The notes under the pieces were generated by a model. That model searched no databases and was not told the origin of the DNA. It saw only the letters and a program-made list of their open reading frames with translations. A stretch of 64,000 nt of DNA from Cerasicoccus sp. TK19100 (lineage in GTDB: Bacteria > Verrucomicrobiota > Verrucomicrobiia > Opitutales > Cerasicoccaceae). Below, in pieces: positions 23,958 to 33,445 of this stretch; within the stretch, counting starts at the first letter, position 1; every line of letters begins with the position of its first letter. Location: contig NZ_JAPWDU010000007.1 of NCBI RefSeq assembly GCF_027257155.1, positions 62,001-126,000 of the forward strand, given 5' to 3'. A program made the translations under genes and the position numbers.

Positions 23958-25052
23958 ATGAGTGATTTGCAGCACACCCCGCTCTACGGATTTCACCTCG
24001 ACCACGGTGCCCGCATGGTCCCGTTTGCCGGCTGGGAAATGCCGGTGCAATACACAGGCATCCTCGATGAGCACACCGCCGTGCGCGAGCGCGCCGGGCT
24101 GTTCGATGTCAGCCACATGGGCGAGGCGCTGGTGACGGGGCCCGAGGCGGAGAAATTTCTCGATTATTTGCTGCCCAATAAGATCGCGGGCACGCCAGTG
24201 GGCAAGGGCGTCTATTCGCCGATGTGCCACCCGACTGGCGGCGTGGTGGACGACTTGATCGTCTATCGTCTGCGCGAGAGCGAGTTCCTGCTCTGTCTCA
24301 ATGCGGCCAACACTCAGAGGGACCTCGACTGGATTGCCCAGCACATCGGCGGCTTTGACTGCACGATGGAGGACGTCTCGGCGACCTACGCGCAGCTCGC
24401 CCTGCAGGGGCCCAAAGCGATGGAAATTCTTAACGCAGTGGCCCAAACTCCGGCGGGTAAGGAGCTGAAGGTGAAGCGCTTCCGCATTATCGAAACCGAG
24501 CTCGGTGGCATCCCCTGCCTGATCTGCGGCACCGGCTACACCGGGGAGAACGGCGTGGAAATTTACTGCCATAGCGGCCATGCCCGTCAACTGGCGGACC
24601 TGATTGTCGAAGTCGGCACGCCGATGGGCCTCGCCTTGGCGGGCCTCGGTTCGCGTGACAGCCTGCGTCTGGAGGCCGGGCTGCCGCTTTACGGCCATGA
24701 GCTGGGCGACGACATTACCCCGACCGAAGGCGGTGTGGGCTGGACCGTGAAGCTCGACAAGCCCGGCGATTTCATTGGCAAGGAAGCCCTGCTGGCCGAG
24801 CGTCAGAATGGCCCGAAGCGCAAGGCGGTCTTCTACATGATGGCCGACCGCCGGATTGCCCGCGCGGGCACCCCCGTCTTCGCGGGGGACCAGCAGGTGG
24901 GCGAGGTGGTCTCCGGCACGCAGTCACCGGTGCTCGGTTGCCCGATTGGCAGCGCCTTGGTCGACGCCCTGGCGGACGTCGGTTCGCTGGAGGTGGATAT
25001 CCGCGGCAAGCGTTTCCCGATCACCGCGAAGCAGCCGCCGTTACACAAGTAG
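23958..25052 (+). CDS. gcvT: aminomethyltransferase (glycine cleavage T protein)
   Basis: A 364-residue T protein that transfers the aminomethyl carbon from the H protein to tetrahydrofolate, releasing ammonia. Marks are L-Y[16 protein letters not shown], F-D-V-S-H-M-G (the folate site), G-T-G-Y-T-G-E-N-G and [10 protein letters not shown]. The start at 23958 gives the usual M-S-x-L-x-x-T-P-L-Y lead. The genes for H and P proteins are not beside it; the next gene is on the other strand. Confidence 0.92.
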   Translation: MSDLQHTPLYGFHLDHGARMVPFAGWEMPVQYTGILDEHTAVRERAGLFDVSHMGEALVTGPEAEKFLDYLLPNKIAGTPVGKGVYSPMCHPTGGVVDDLIVYRLRESEFLLCLNAANTQRDLDWIAQHIGGFDCTMEDVSATYAQLALQGPKAMEILNAVAQTPAGKELKVKRFRIIETELGGIPCLICGTGYTGENGVEIYCHSGHARQLADLIVEVGTPMGLALAGLGSRDSLRLEAGLPLYGHELGDDITPTEGGVGWTVKLDKPGDFIGKEALLAERQNGPKRKAVFYMMADRRIARAGTPVFAGDQQVGEVVSGTQSPVLGCPIGSALVDALADVGSLEVDIRGKRFPITAKQPPLHK

Positions 25053-25058
25053 CGCGGT

Positions 25059-25775
25059 TCACCACTCTTCACGCTTAAACGGGCGCTTGATCAACTGCTG
25101 GTGGGTAATCACGTTGATCTCGTAGGACAGGTAGTAGAAGCCCTCTTGGTTGTTCAAGGTGATGGGGCCCGACATATCGTAAAATATCGTTTCGTCGCCA
25201 AAGAGATAGGGCTCGCCCAGCCAATCGCGACCGGAGGCGACTTTGGCGCGGATAACACCGTCGGGCGCGTCGATGGACAAGGTTTCCCCCGAGCGAATGA
25301 AATGCTTGGAGAGGACTTTACCCGTATCGGCGTCTTCCAGCTTCACCAATGAGTGGAGCACCGGCGAGTCGTTGATGATCTCCAGCTGGTTGGGCGTGGG
25401 GCGCGAGTGGACCACGTGGGAGAGCCCGTGCTCGGGCAGGGGCAGGATGGCCGGCTGATCCGGATCGGGCGCGGGTTGCTTACCGAGGTCGAACTGCGGT
25501 CGTGAACGTTCGCGCGGCGTGGTTGGGCTAAAGGACGGCAGGCTGCTGTTCCACTCCGGCGAGATGCCGTCGTCGGCGGGCTGGTTTGTATTGGGTGACT
25601 CGAAGCGGCCGGGGAAGACCTGATCACGCAGGGTTTCGGCGGATTCCTTGGCCTTGGCGATCGCGGCCTCGACCCGCTCGGACTTGTAGGGCAGCGCAAT
25701 GTAGCCCACGACGAGCACGGTCGACAGAAAGCCGGTCAGGGCCAGTATACGGTAAATGAATCCAAAGAATCTCAT
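25059..25775 (-). CDS. single-pass membrane protein of unknown function
   Basis: A 238-residue protein with one N-terminal membrane helix (about residues 8-27), a charged helix A-A-I-A-K-A-K-E-S-A-E, a Pro/Ser-rich linker and a C-terminal beta-rich part that ends F-Y-Y-L-S-Y-E-I-N-V. I recognise no family. The start at 25775 puts the membrane helix at the very N-terminus; the frame continues to 25841 but that lead is unlikely. It converges on gcvT with only six bases between stop codons. Confidence 0.55.
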   Translation of the reverse strand: MRFFGFIYRILALTGFLSTVLVVGYIALPYKSERVEAAIAKAKESAETLRDQVFPGRFESPNTNQPADDGISPEWNSSLPSFSPTTPRERSRPQFDLGKQPAPDPDQPAILPLPEHGLSHVVHSRPTPNQLEIINDSPVLHSLVKLEDADTGKVLSKHFIRSGETLSIDAPDGVIRAKVASGRDWLGEPYLFGDETIFYDMSGPITLNNQEGFYYLSYEINVITHQQLIKRPFKREEW

Positions 25776-25874
25776 GACAGCGGCGCGGCAAAGTGCGCAC
25801 GATTTGCCTATTACGGAATTCCCTACCGTAATGGCCTGCAATCATTTTCTGGTAAAAATGAATGCAACTGTCTT

Positions 25875-26003
25875 GGCTGGAGGGCGACACTCCGTTGTCG
25901 CCGCCTCATAAAACATGAAGCCTAGAAGGACGGTGTCGCGTCACGAATCCCCAAAACTGATCGTTGGCAAGGGGTGGCAACAACGGAGTGTTGCCCTCCG
26001 GTT
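25875..26003. repeat. long inverted-repeat element, single copy
   Basis: Left arm 25875-25905 contains GGAGGGCGACACTCCGTTGT and right arm 25972-26003 contains ACAACGGAGTGTTGCCCTCC, nearly its reverse complement. The arms match the outer arms of the element at 55768-56010. No gene lies inside. Confidence 0.7.
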
Positions 26004-26038
26004 AAACGGCTCAATAGAGATTTCGCTTCTTCCGCCAA

Positions 26039-27469
26039 CTAGCTCCGCAAAAAGCTGTCGACTTTGTTGGCCACGATGACGCCGTAGTTGATCGTGCCGA
26101 GCCAGCCGCTCATGATGATGCCAACCGAACCGGCGTGGTAGAGGCCGGTGAGCTGGTCGGGCAGGGCCATGGACACCTTGAGCCCCTCAAACTTCGTGCC
26201 GAAGGAGGCACCGCCGAAGTGGCGGACATAGCTCTTGACGGTGCGCGGGGTGGCGGCTTCGAGGTGGTCGACCTTGCTGCGGATGTCGGGAATGTATTTT
26301 TCCAGGCCGTCGAGGGCCTCTTCGCACAGACGCGTTTTCGCCGCTTCGTAGTCTTCGTCGGAGAGGTCCTTCCAGTCGTCCCAACGCGCGTTGAGCGAGG
26401 CCACGATGGCGTAGCGGTCGTCCTCCACGTGGGGGCGCGTTTCCGGGTAGTAAACCGAGAACGTGCGGCTGCTGGTGGTAAAGCTGGTCAGCTCGTCGCT
26501 AGAGAAATCCTGCGCTTCGGAGGTGAAGACGAGGTCGCCGATAAAGGGGATCGACTCACCGCGCTTGATGCCGATGTAGACCTGGCAGGAGCTGGTGTTG
26601 AGGCGCACGGCCTCGGCTTCGGCAATGAACTCGGGCGTGAAGTTTTCTTTGCCCGCCAGTTCGAAAATGGTGTTTTTGATGTTGGCGTTCGAGAGCACGG
26701 CGCGGCACTTGACGGTGCGCGTTTCGCCGGTGCGCGGCTTGATGGTGACGCCCGTGATCTGGCCGTCCTCGACGTGGACTTGCTCGACGAGGCAGTTCTT
26801 GCGCAGGGTGACGCCGTTGTCTTCCAGAATGTCGCTCATCTGGGCGATTAGCTGATCCGTGCCGCCCTGGTAGATGAACACGCCCTTACTCATGAAGTTG
26901 GAGAACACGATGCCGTAGGTGATGGCCGGGTCGTCCCAAGTGGAGCCGTTGGCGTAGCTGATGGGCTCCATGAGCAGGCGGTGCACGTCGTTGCGGCCGG
27001 GGAAAAATTCCTCGAACATCTCCTTGGCCGTGCGGTCATCGCGGTCGTAGTAATTCATCTGGGCGAGGTGCTCGAAAAAGCCCTCCACCTGCTCGCGGGG
27101 CACGCCGAACTTTTCGACAAAAATCTTAGTGAAGTCCTCGCGGTCAAAGGTCGTCTCGACGTCGAACTGCGGGTTGATGAAGCGCACGCTCTTGAGCTGG
27201 ACGATGCGGTTGGCGATGTCCTTGCTCCAGTATTTGCGGCAGCTCTTGATCATGCCATGGGGGAAGCCGTGCAGCGAAATGTCGAAGATGTGCCGGCCGG
27301 GGCGCTTGAACCAGGTGGCGAGACCGCCGAGCTGGTAATGGTGCTCCAGCAGCAGGACGCGGTGGCCCATTTTTGCGAGGGTGTTGGCACCTGTCAATCC
27401 GCCGAGACCACTACCGATCACGACCACGTCATATTCGTCTTCAATGCCTTCCAGCCAGTCTTTCGCCAT
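26039..27469 (-). CDS. CrtI/retinol-saturase-like FAD oxidoreductase
   Basis: A 476-residue flavoprotein of the phytoene desaturase/carotene isomerase group. The dinucleotide motif is [11 protein letters not shown] (about residues 15-25), followed by L-L-E-H-H. The end has the family C-terminus G-L-Y-H-A-G-S-V and a final Y-G-V-I-V-A. The inner sequence fits all-trans-retinol saturase or carotenoid isomerase enzymes better than the classical phytoene desaturases, but the substrate is unsure. No other carotenoid gene lies nearby. It may act on a polyene or hopanoid/sterol-type lipid. Confidence 0.75.
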   Translation of the reverse strand: MAKDWLEGIEDEYDVVVIGSGLGGLTGANTLAKMGHRVLLLEHHYQLGGLATWFKRPGRHIFDISLHGFPHGMIKSCRKYWSKDIANRIVQLKSVRFINPQFDVETTFDREDFTKIFVEKFGVPREQVEGFFEHLAQMNYYDRDDRTAKEMFEEFFPGRNDVHRLLMEPISYANGSTWDDPAITYGIVFSNFMSKGVFIYQGGTDQLIAQMSDILEDNGVTLRKNCLVEQVHVEDGQITGVTIKPRTGETRTVKCRAVLSNANIKNTIFELAGKENFTPEFIAEAEAVRLNTSSCQVYIGIKRGESIPFIGDLVFTSEAQDFSSDELTSFTTSSRTFSVYYPETRPHVEDDRYAIVASLNARWDDWKDLSDEDYEAAKTRLCEEALDGLEKYIPDIRSKVDHLEAATPRTVKSYVRHFGGASFGTKFEGLKVSMALPDQLTGLYHAGSVGIIMSGWLGTINYGVIVANKVDSFLRS

Positions 27470-27617
27470 GTTGTTTCGAGGTATGAAAACCGGTCAAGGT
27501 AGGCGGCGGCGCGCGAAAGGCAAGGGCGGAACCACTGAACTTAGCACCACCTCGCTTTGGTTTTTACCAAAGTTTACCTTGGACCTCTTTGCGACATTCA
27601 GGTTTTCTACGCAGGTG

Positions 27618-28163
27618 ATGAAGCAAAACCTATTTTTCGCCCTGGCAATGTTCACGCTGTTCTTTTGCGCGGCCCATGCGGCACCGACGTTCGAGCTCAA
27701 TGGCACCACTTACACGCTGACCGAGGCCGACGGGGATATCTTTAGCTTTGCGCCGGAGGGAAACTCTGCGGAATCCGTGGAGCTGATCTTTGCGCCGGAA
27801 GGACAAGCCAAAGACGCCCTGCGCAGCTTTACCGATGGTTTGCGCGAGGAGCTGATGGCCAAGGGCCAAATCCAAAAGGCCAATATTGCCCGCAATGAAT
27901 CCGGGGCGACCATCGGCTACCTGATCGTGGGCTACTTTCAAGACGGCGACGCCCTCGTGGCCAGCATGCTGCGTACGATGACGGCTTTGGACGGCGATCA
28001 GTCGGTGAGTGTTGCCGTGGTCTATGAGCATCGCTTTGTCGGAGCCGATCCGCAAAAAGAGATGATCGCGTGGTTTAACGCCCATGGCCGCGCCACGGAG
28101 CAAGCGCTGCTGGCGTTAAAGAGTGTCCCCAGTGCGGGCGAGTTGGCTCAGAAGCCGGAGTAA
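27618..28163 (+). CDS. small exported protein of unknown function
   Basis: A 181-residue protein with a signal peptide (residues 1-22, cleavage near A-H-A). The mature part is a mixed alpha/beta domain with F-T-D-G-L-R-E-E-L, A-T-I-G-Y-L-I-V-G-Y-F and S-V-A-V-V-Y-E-H-R-F. There is no family that I recognise. It starts at 27618 because the longer frame from 27381 lies in the coding sequence of the opposite gene. It may be cotranscribed with the DUF1353 gene 53 bases later. Confidence 0.55.
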   Translation: MKQNLFFALAMFTLFFCAAHAAPTFELNGTTYTLTEADGDIFSFAPEGNSAESVELIFAPEGQAKDALRSFTDGLREELMAKGQIQKANIARNESGATIGYLIVGYFQDGDALVASMLRTMTALDGDQSVSVAVVYEHRFVGADPQKEMIAWFNAHGRATEQALLALKSVPSAGELAQKPE

Positions 28164-28216
28164 GTTCTTGGCGAAAGCCTGAGCTTGTAAGTATTGTTGA
28201 TTTCGGTTAGGAATCA

Positions 28217-28747
28217 ATGATGCCAACCAACCGCCATTATCATAACCGTGTCCGCCGCCTGCATGATTTTCGGCAGGAGCGCTTTATTAATTCGCTGAAC
28301 ATCGGTGCCTTCACTGGGCGCTTTTACCTGAGCTGGTCCGGCCCGAACCACTTCATGTATCATCCGGATGCCGCGGACCCATTCACCTACCATCGCAAGG
28401 ATGCCAATGGGGCTGTCGTCGAACAGATTACGCCCAAAGCCATGACGACCGATGGTGCGAGCATTCCGCGACTAGTTTGGCCCATTCCGGGATTTTCGCC
28501 GTGGGACTATGGCCCGGCGCACATCATTCACGATTGGGAATTTCAGGCGCACGACGACGGGTTAACGGATAAGTCCTTTGAGGAGGTGAACCTGACCTTT
28601 GCCGAGGCAATGCTCACGCTGATGCGTGTGGGCTACTTGGAAACGGCAAAGCCCCGCGAGAATCTGGATGCGCTTTACACGATATTTTCTTTCGTCAACT
28701 CCAGCCTCGGGCGCAAGGTGTGGGACGACAATGATAACGCCGATTAA
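28217..28747 (+). CDS. DUF1353 family protein
   Basis: A 176-residue protein with the DUF1353 mark T-T-D-G-A-S-I-P-R-L-V-W and the following G-P-A-H-I-I-H-D-W-E-F. DUF1353 is found in phages and bacterial chromosomes, and some members are thought to be small hydrolases or peptidases with a His/Asp centre, but this is not proven. There are no other phage genes here, so a phage link is not supported. It precedes ndh by 38 bases. Confidence 0.82.
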   Translation: MMPTNRHYHNRVRRLHDFRQERFINSLNIGAFTGRFYLSWSGPNHFMYHPDAADPFTYHRKDANGAVVEQITPKAMTTDGASIPRLVWPIPGFSPWDYGPAHIIHDWEFQAHDDGLTDKSFEEVNLTFAEAMLTLMRVGYLETAKPRENLDALYTIFSFVNSSLGRKVWDDNDNAD

Positions 28748-28785
28748 TTTGCATCGCGCCGGTTCGTGAGTAGAATGGCAACGCG

Positions 28786-30102
28786 ATGGGAGAGAGTACT
28801 GAGCAACGGGAACCGAGGGTAATCATTGTTGGCGGCGGCTTTGGCGGCGTTGCGACGGCCAAGGAGTTGAATGGCTTGTCGGCCGATGTGGGCCTTGTCG
28901 ACAAGCGCAACTATCACCTTTTTCAGCCGCTGCTCTACCAAGTGGCGACGGCGGCGCTCAACCCGGCGGACATCGCGGCACCGATTCGCCGCGTGTTCCG
29001 GCACCAGAAGAATGTCCACGTCGTCATGGGTGAGGTGGAGGCGGTCGACCTCGAAAACCGCCGCATCACGGTCAAGGGCGAGCAGGTGTCCTACGACTAC
29101 CTGGTGCTCGCGGCGGGCGCGGCTGATTTCTATTTTGGCAACGACCACTGGGCAAAAATCGCGCCCGGCCTAAAGTCGATTGACGACGCCACGGAGATTC
29201 GCCGCCGCTTCTTGCTGGCGTTTGAAGCAGCCGAGCTGGAAACCGATGACGCGGCGCGGCAAGCGGCGTTGACCTTTGTTGTCGTCGGTGCCGGGCCGAC
29301 CGGCTGCGAGCTTGCTGGTGCGATGATCGAGATCGCGCACGAAGTCATTCCGGCGGACTTTCGCCATGTCGACACGACCACGGCACGCGTCATCCTGATG
29401 GAAGGCGGGCCGCGCGTGCTCCCCGCTATGCCCGAGAAAAATTCTGCCGATGCCCTAAGGCAACTGGAGGATCTTGGCGTCGAAGTGCGCCTGAATACCC
29501 GCGTGACCGATATGAACGAGGACGGCGTTTTTTGCGGCGACGAGTTTGTCCCGACGCATAACATCCTGTGGGCCGCTGGCGTGAAAGGTGCGCCCGTTGG
29601 GCAGACGCTGGGCGTCGAGCTGGACCGGTCGGGGCGCATCGTTGTTGGGCCGGATTTGAGCATTCCCGGTCACCCGAACGTCTTCGTGATCGGGGATCAG
29701 GCCGCGGCCAAAAGCGCCAAGACGGGTAAGCCCGTGCCGGGTGTTGCCCAGGGCGCGATGCAGGGTGGGGCGTTCGTGGGGAAAATTATCCGCCAGGAAA
29801 TCGAGGCGCAGCAGCGCGGCGGACAGCCCCCAGAGCGCAACGCGTTCAGCTACTTCGACAAAGGCAGCATGGCGACGATTGGCCGCAACCGCGCGGTGGC
29901 GGACGTCTTCGGCTTGAAGATGCAGGGCTTCATTGCCTGGGTGCTTTGGGCGGCAATCCACATTTTATTCCTGATCAGCTTTCGCAACAAGGTGCTGGTG
30001 AGCATTGGCTGGCTGTGGACGTATATCTTCACCGCCCGCGGCGCGCGCTTGATCACCGGTGGCCGCGAACCCCGGGTTAAGCGCCCGCCGAAAATTGGCT
30101 AG
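28786..30102 (+). CDS. ndh: type II NADH dehydrogenase (NDH-2)
   Basis: A 438-residue membrane-bound flavoprotein that passes electrons from NADH to quinone without pumping protons. There are two dinucleotide motifs, V-G-G-G-F-G-G-V near residue 14 (FAD) and V-V-G-A-G-P-T-G-C-E near 167 (NADH). The end of the FAD domain has V-F-V-I-G-D-Q-A-A. The last 70 residues hold hydrophobic helices (G-F-I-A-W-V-L-W-A-A-I-H and similar) that anchor it to the membrane. The length fits the family. dgt starts 13 bases downstream. Confidence 0.93.
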   Translation: MGESTEQREPRVIIVGGGFGGVATAKELNGLSADVGLVDKRNYHLFQPLLYQVATAALNPADIAAPIRRVFRHQKNVHVVMGEVEAVDLENRRITVKGEQVSYDYLVLAAGAADFYFGNDHWAKIAPGLKSIDDATEIRRRFLLAFEAAELETDDAARQAALTFVVVGAGPTGCELAGAMIEIAHEVIPADFRHVDTTTARVILMEGGPRVLPAMPEKNSADALRQLEDLGVEVRLNTRVTDMNEDGVFCGDEFVPTHNILWAAGVKGAPVGQTLGVELDRSGRIVVGPDLSIPGHPNVFVIGDQAAAKSAKTGKPVPGVAQGAMQGGAFVGKIIRQEIEAQQRGGQPPERNAFSYFDKGSMATIGRNRAVADVFGLKMQGFIAWVLWAAIHILFLISFRNKVLVSIGWLWTYIFTARGARLITGGREPRVKRPPKIG

Positions 30103-30115
30103 CCATCGCTGGCGG

Positions 30116-31426
30116 ATGGGCTTTCATGAACGTGCGATGCCCGACGCTTTTTACACCGACTTCGACTCCGCCGCCTGGGGCGACCATGGCCCGCAACCGC
30201 CGGCGAATGATCCGCATCGCTCGCCGTATCAGGTGGACCGTGACCGGGTAGTGTTCTCGTTTGCCTTTCGCCGGCTGCAATCGAAGACGCAGGTTTTTCA
30301 ATCGGGCGAATACGATTTTTACCGCACGCGGCTGACGCACTCGCTAGAGGTGGCTCGCATCGCGCGCTCGATTGGCGAATGGCTGCGCCGGGAGGAAATG
30401 GGCGGGCAGTTTGTCGACCTCGATCTGCTGGAAGCGATTGGCTTGGCCCACGACCTCGGACACCCGCCCTACGGCCACATCGGCGAGCGTAAGCTCAACG
30501 AGCTGATGGCCGACTACGGCGGCTTCGAAGGCAATGCCCAGACCTTGCGCATTCTGACGCAGCTCATTTACGAACGCGCCGACGGTGCTACCGGCATGAG
30601 CCCGACACGCGCGTTTCTCGATGGCGTGCTCAAATACAAGGCGCTGCGCTCGGAGGAAACGGATCGCTTGGGCGAGCCGCCGGAAAACCACTTTATCTAC
30701 AATGAGCAGGCCAATATTCGTGACTTTGTTTTTGGCGGACGCGCGGCCCCCGACGGCCTGAAGCTGAATGATTTTAAGAGCATCGAGTGCCAGATCATGG
30801 ACTGGGCCGATGACACCGCCTACTCGCTGCATGACATCGTCGATGGCGCGAAGGCGGGCTTCCTGACCGTGGACACCGTCCAATCTTGGGCAGCCGGCCT
30901 GGACGATAAGCACGCCTGGATGGCCGATCACCCGAAATTCCGCGACTTGCTGGCCAACATGGCCGCGAACAAGCTTGAGCCGAAGTTTGCCCGCAAAGTC
31001 GGTGACTTCATTCACGCCTGTAAGCTGGAGCCGGTGGAGAATTTCCTCAGCGACCTCACGCAGCGCCACGCCTACACGGTGGTGATCGAGCCCGAGGTGA
31101 AGCAGGAGTGCGCGATTTACAAGAAGCTCGCGCTGGACGTGATTTTTAAGTCCACGCGCATCCAGCAAATCGAGTTCAAGGGCGGTGTGATCCTTACCAA
31201 GCTTTTCAACGCGCTGGCCGAGCACTACCTGCCGGGCCGGGTGAGTGGCCGCGCGCTCAAGCTCCTGCCCGAGCCCGCGCATAGCTGGACGATTGCCGCC
31301 GACAGCGAAGCCGCGCGCGCGCGCTACCTGTGCGACTTCATCGCCAGCCTGACGGACCCACAGGCCGCGCGTCTCTACAAGCGTTTGTTCGACCCGGACT
31401 TCGGCTCGATCACGGATTTGTCGTAA
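30116..31426 (+). CDS. dgt: deoxyguanosinetriphosphate triphosphohydrolase
   Basis: A 436-residue HD-domain dNTP triphosphohydrolase that splits dGTP to deoxyguanosine and triphosphate. The metal site is read in R-L-T-H-S-L-E-V-A-R-I-A and A-H-D-L-G-H-P-P-Y-G-H (the H..HD..D pattern), with W-A-D-D-T-A-Y-S later. The early F-S-F-A-F-R-R-L-Q-S-K-T-Q-V-F is a family mark. Starts at 30116 and 30137 are possible; the first is annotated. It is close behind ndh, so both may be transcribed together. Confidence 0.92.
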   Translation: MGFHERAMPDAFYTDFDSAAWGDHGPQPPANDPHRSPYQVDRDRVVFSFAFRRLQSKTQVFQSGEYDFYRTRLTHSLEVARIARSIGEWLRREEMGGQFVDLDLLEAIGLAHDLGHPPYGHIGERKLNELMADYGGFEGNAQTLRILTQLIYERADGATGMSPTRAFLDGVLKYKALRSEETDRLGEPPENHFIYNEQANIRDFVFGGRAAPDGLKLNDFKSIECQIMDWADDTAYSLHDIVDGAKAGFLTVDTVQSWAAGLDDKHAWMADHPKFRDLLANMAANKLEPKFARKVGDFIHACKLEPVENFLSDLTQRHAYTVVIEPEVKQECAIYKKLALDVIFKSTRIQQIEFKGGVILTKLFNALAEHYLPGRVSGRALKLLPEPAHSWTIAADSEAARARYLCDFIASLTDPQAARLYKRLFDPDFGSITDLS

Positions 31427-31455
31427 GGCTTAAGGTTAGCGATCATTGGCGTTGT

Positions 31456-31538
31456 CATGTAGGGCTCGCGCTTGCGCGATGCCGTACCCTGCTGATGGTG
31501 AGGCAATGGCGGAATCGCGCAAGCGCGAGCCCTACATG
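31456..31538. repeat. REP-like inverted repeat, one copy
   Basis: Perfect 24-base arms occupy 31456-31479 and 31515-31538, with core GTAGGGCTCGCGC and its complement. The 35-base loop holds CTGCTGATGGTGAGGCAATGG. The second copy at 55848-55940 is in opposite orientation with a related loop. Confidence 0.85.
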
Positions 31539-31642
31539 TAAGATTACTGTTTCATTGAATAGCTCGTTTCAGTTCGATCACCGACCTTTCTTAGTGTGTT
31601 TTTGCGTTGCCGGAATCGTTGGTTTTCTGCGAGAACCTTGCG

Positions 31643-32380
31643 ATGCAACCGCACCCCGAACTGACTGAGCACTACGATTCGCTTCAGGAGAAACAAGGTT
31701 TCCTGCGCCGGGTGTTCGACGATGCCGCGCCGCATTATGAAGGCATCGCCAAATGGGGTTGGTTTGGCACCGGGCACAATTACCGCGTGTGGACCTTGAA
31801 AAAGTATGGACTGCAGCCGGGCATGAAGGTGCTCGATGTCGCCGCCGGAACGGGCCCCACCGCCCGCGCTGCCCGCGACGTGATTGGCAAGGAAAACGAG
31901 GCCGACATCACCTGCCTGGAGCCCAGCGCCGGCATGATCGCCGAGTCCCGCAAGCTGATTAACTGCGAGCATATTCAGGCCGGCGCGGACGCCATGCCGG
32001 TGCCCGATGCGAGCTTCGACTTTCTGACGATGGGCTTTGCGCTGCGCCACGTGGACGAGCTGGAGCAGTCTTTCCGCGAGTTTCACCGCTGCCTTAAACC
32101 TGGCGGGAAAATGCTGATTATGGACGTCACTACACCGCCCGGCCGGGTGGGCAAAGTCTTCTTCAAGCTCTACTTTAAGCACATCCTGCCGGGGCTGACG
32201 AAGGTCTTTACCGGCAGTGAATCCGCGCGCTACCTGATGGCGTATTACTGGGACACGATGGACCAGATGGCCCCGACGGCGGAGGTCCTACAGGCGCTGC
32301 GCAAGGCTGGATTCCGCGAGCCAAAACATAACTTGCTCCTGGGGTGCTTTAGTGAATACTACGCCGAAAAATTCGAGTAG
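31643..32380 (+). CDS. ubiE: UbiE/MenG-like SAM methyltransferase
   Basis: A 245-residue methyltransferase of the ubiquinone/menaquinone group. Its early R-V-F-D-D-A-A-P-H-Y is the UbiE start, motif I is V-L-D-V-A-A-G-T-G-P, and the C-terminal L-L-G-C-F-S-E-Y is also typical. It most likely methylates a demethylmenaquinone or related ring. The symbol is given for the family and not as proof. The start at 31643 avoids an unconserved lead. A chorismatase-like gene is next, 129 bases away. Confidence 0.8.
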   Translation: MQPHPELTEHYDSLQEKQGFLRRVFDDAAPHYEGIAKWGWFGTGHNYRVWTLKKYGLQPGMKVLDVAAGTGPTARAARDVIGKENEADITCLEPSAGMIAESRKLINCEHIQAGADAMPVPDASFDFLTMGFALRHVDELEQSFREFHRCLKPGGKMLIMDVTTPPGRVGKVFFKLYFKHILPGLTKVFTGSESARYLMAYYWDTMDQMAPTAEVLQALRKAGFREPKHNLLLGCFSEYYAEKFE

Positions 32381-32509
32381 GCGCCTTATGAAACGACCGA
32401 CTTCTTTCGCGAACATACCGCATTTACCGGCTCCTTGCACATACCAGGCGAGGGGAACTTTTCACGCGCGTGAGACGTCTGCCAATCGCCGGAAGCGCAC
32501 CGTGTAGCT

Positions 32510-33418
32510 ATGCCCATCCGGGTTGTATTTGGTGCCAAAAAGTCCGGGCTCGATCCGGCCAACGGTGATATTCACGTGGCTACGCCGATGCTGCTGGGCA
32601 GCGGCGTGGAGGACCTTGTTGCGGGGCCGCAGGACATCTTCGAGCAATCGGAGCATCACTTCATTTCCGAGAGCGAAGGCTGGCTCAGCGCGGCCTATGT
32701 GCTGCCGATTCGCAGCACGATGGCCGACACCGCGCACGAGGCGTATCAGCGGGTCTTACGCGATTTCGCCGATGCTCAGTTGGTGCGGATTTGGAATTTC
32801 GTGCCGGGTATTAACGAGGAAGTCGACGGCCTGGAGAACTACCGCGCCTTTTGCCTGGGCCGCCACGAGGCGTTTGTGGAGCACTTTGGCGCGCGCGCCA
32901 ATGAGCAGTATTGCTCGGCCTCTGCGGTGGGTGTGGACGATGACTGTCTGGTGGTCAATGTGCTCGGGACGCACCGCCGTGCGCTGCATCAGGAAAACCC
33001 TTTGCAAGAGCCGGCCTATAATTACCCCGAGCGCTACGGGCCTCGGCCGCCGTGTTTTAGCCGTGCCTCCTACGTGCCGGGTGAGTCGCCCGCACTTTAC
33101 ATTTCCGGCACGGCTTCGGTTCGCGGCTCGGAGAGTATTTCGCCGGGCGACTTGGCGGGGCAGCTCAAAGTGACGGGTGAAAACCTTGACCGGATCATTG
33201 CTGAGAGCGTCAGCTCGTTGGGTCAGGATATTAAGTCCGTGGGCCAGGCCTATGGCCGCGCGTATGTGCGCCATCCTGAGCATATGGACGCGGTCATGGC
33301 GTGTATCGACGAGCATGCTTGGTGCACCCGCGAGCGCACGAACATCGTTCGCTCAGACATTTGCCGGAGTGAGCTTCTCGTAGAAATCGAACTTTCCTGG
33401 CCGGCAGTCTTGACCTAG
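32510..33418 (+). CDS. chorismatase-like protein (FkbO/Hyg5/XanB2 family)
   Basis: A 302-residue protein with the signatures of chorismatases. They are F-C-L-G-R-H-E-A-F, C-S-A-S-A-V-G, A-Y-N-Y-P-E-R-Y-G-P, L-Y-I-S-G-T-A-S-V-R-G and the end D-I-C-R-S-E-L-L-V-E-I-E. These enzymes split chorismate to pyruvate plus 3- or 4-hydroxybenzoate or a dihydrodiol. The Cys and Glu seven residues apart near the end are active-site positions that, from memory, help tell product types apart; both are present. Hydroxybenzoate could feed an aryl-polyene, a quinone or another aromatic product. The UbiE-like and flavin genes beside it support an aromatic pathway. Start at 32510 is the first ATG. Confidence 0.75.
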   Translation: MPIRVVFGAKKSGLDPANGDIHVATPMLLGSGVEDLVAGPQDIFEQSEHHFISESEGWLSAAYVLPIRSTMADTAHEAYQRVLRDFADAQLVRIWNFVPGINEEVDGLENYRAFCLGRHEAFVEHFGARANEQYCSASAVGVDDDCLVVNVLGTHRRALHQENPLQEPAYNYPERYGPRPPCFSRASYVPGESPALYISGTASVRGSESISPGDLAGQLKVTGENLDRIIAESVSSLGQDIKSVGQAYGRAYVRHPEHMDAVMACIDEHAWCTRERTNIVRSDICRSELLVEIELSWPAVLT

Positions 33419-33445
33419 CCGCCGCGGCGGGTGATCTGTGTTGCC

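Noticed and set aside
28217-28747. Prophage remnant suggested by the DUF1353 gene
   Set aside because: No integrase, structural or lysis genes and no attachment repeats are seen around it.
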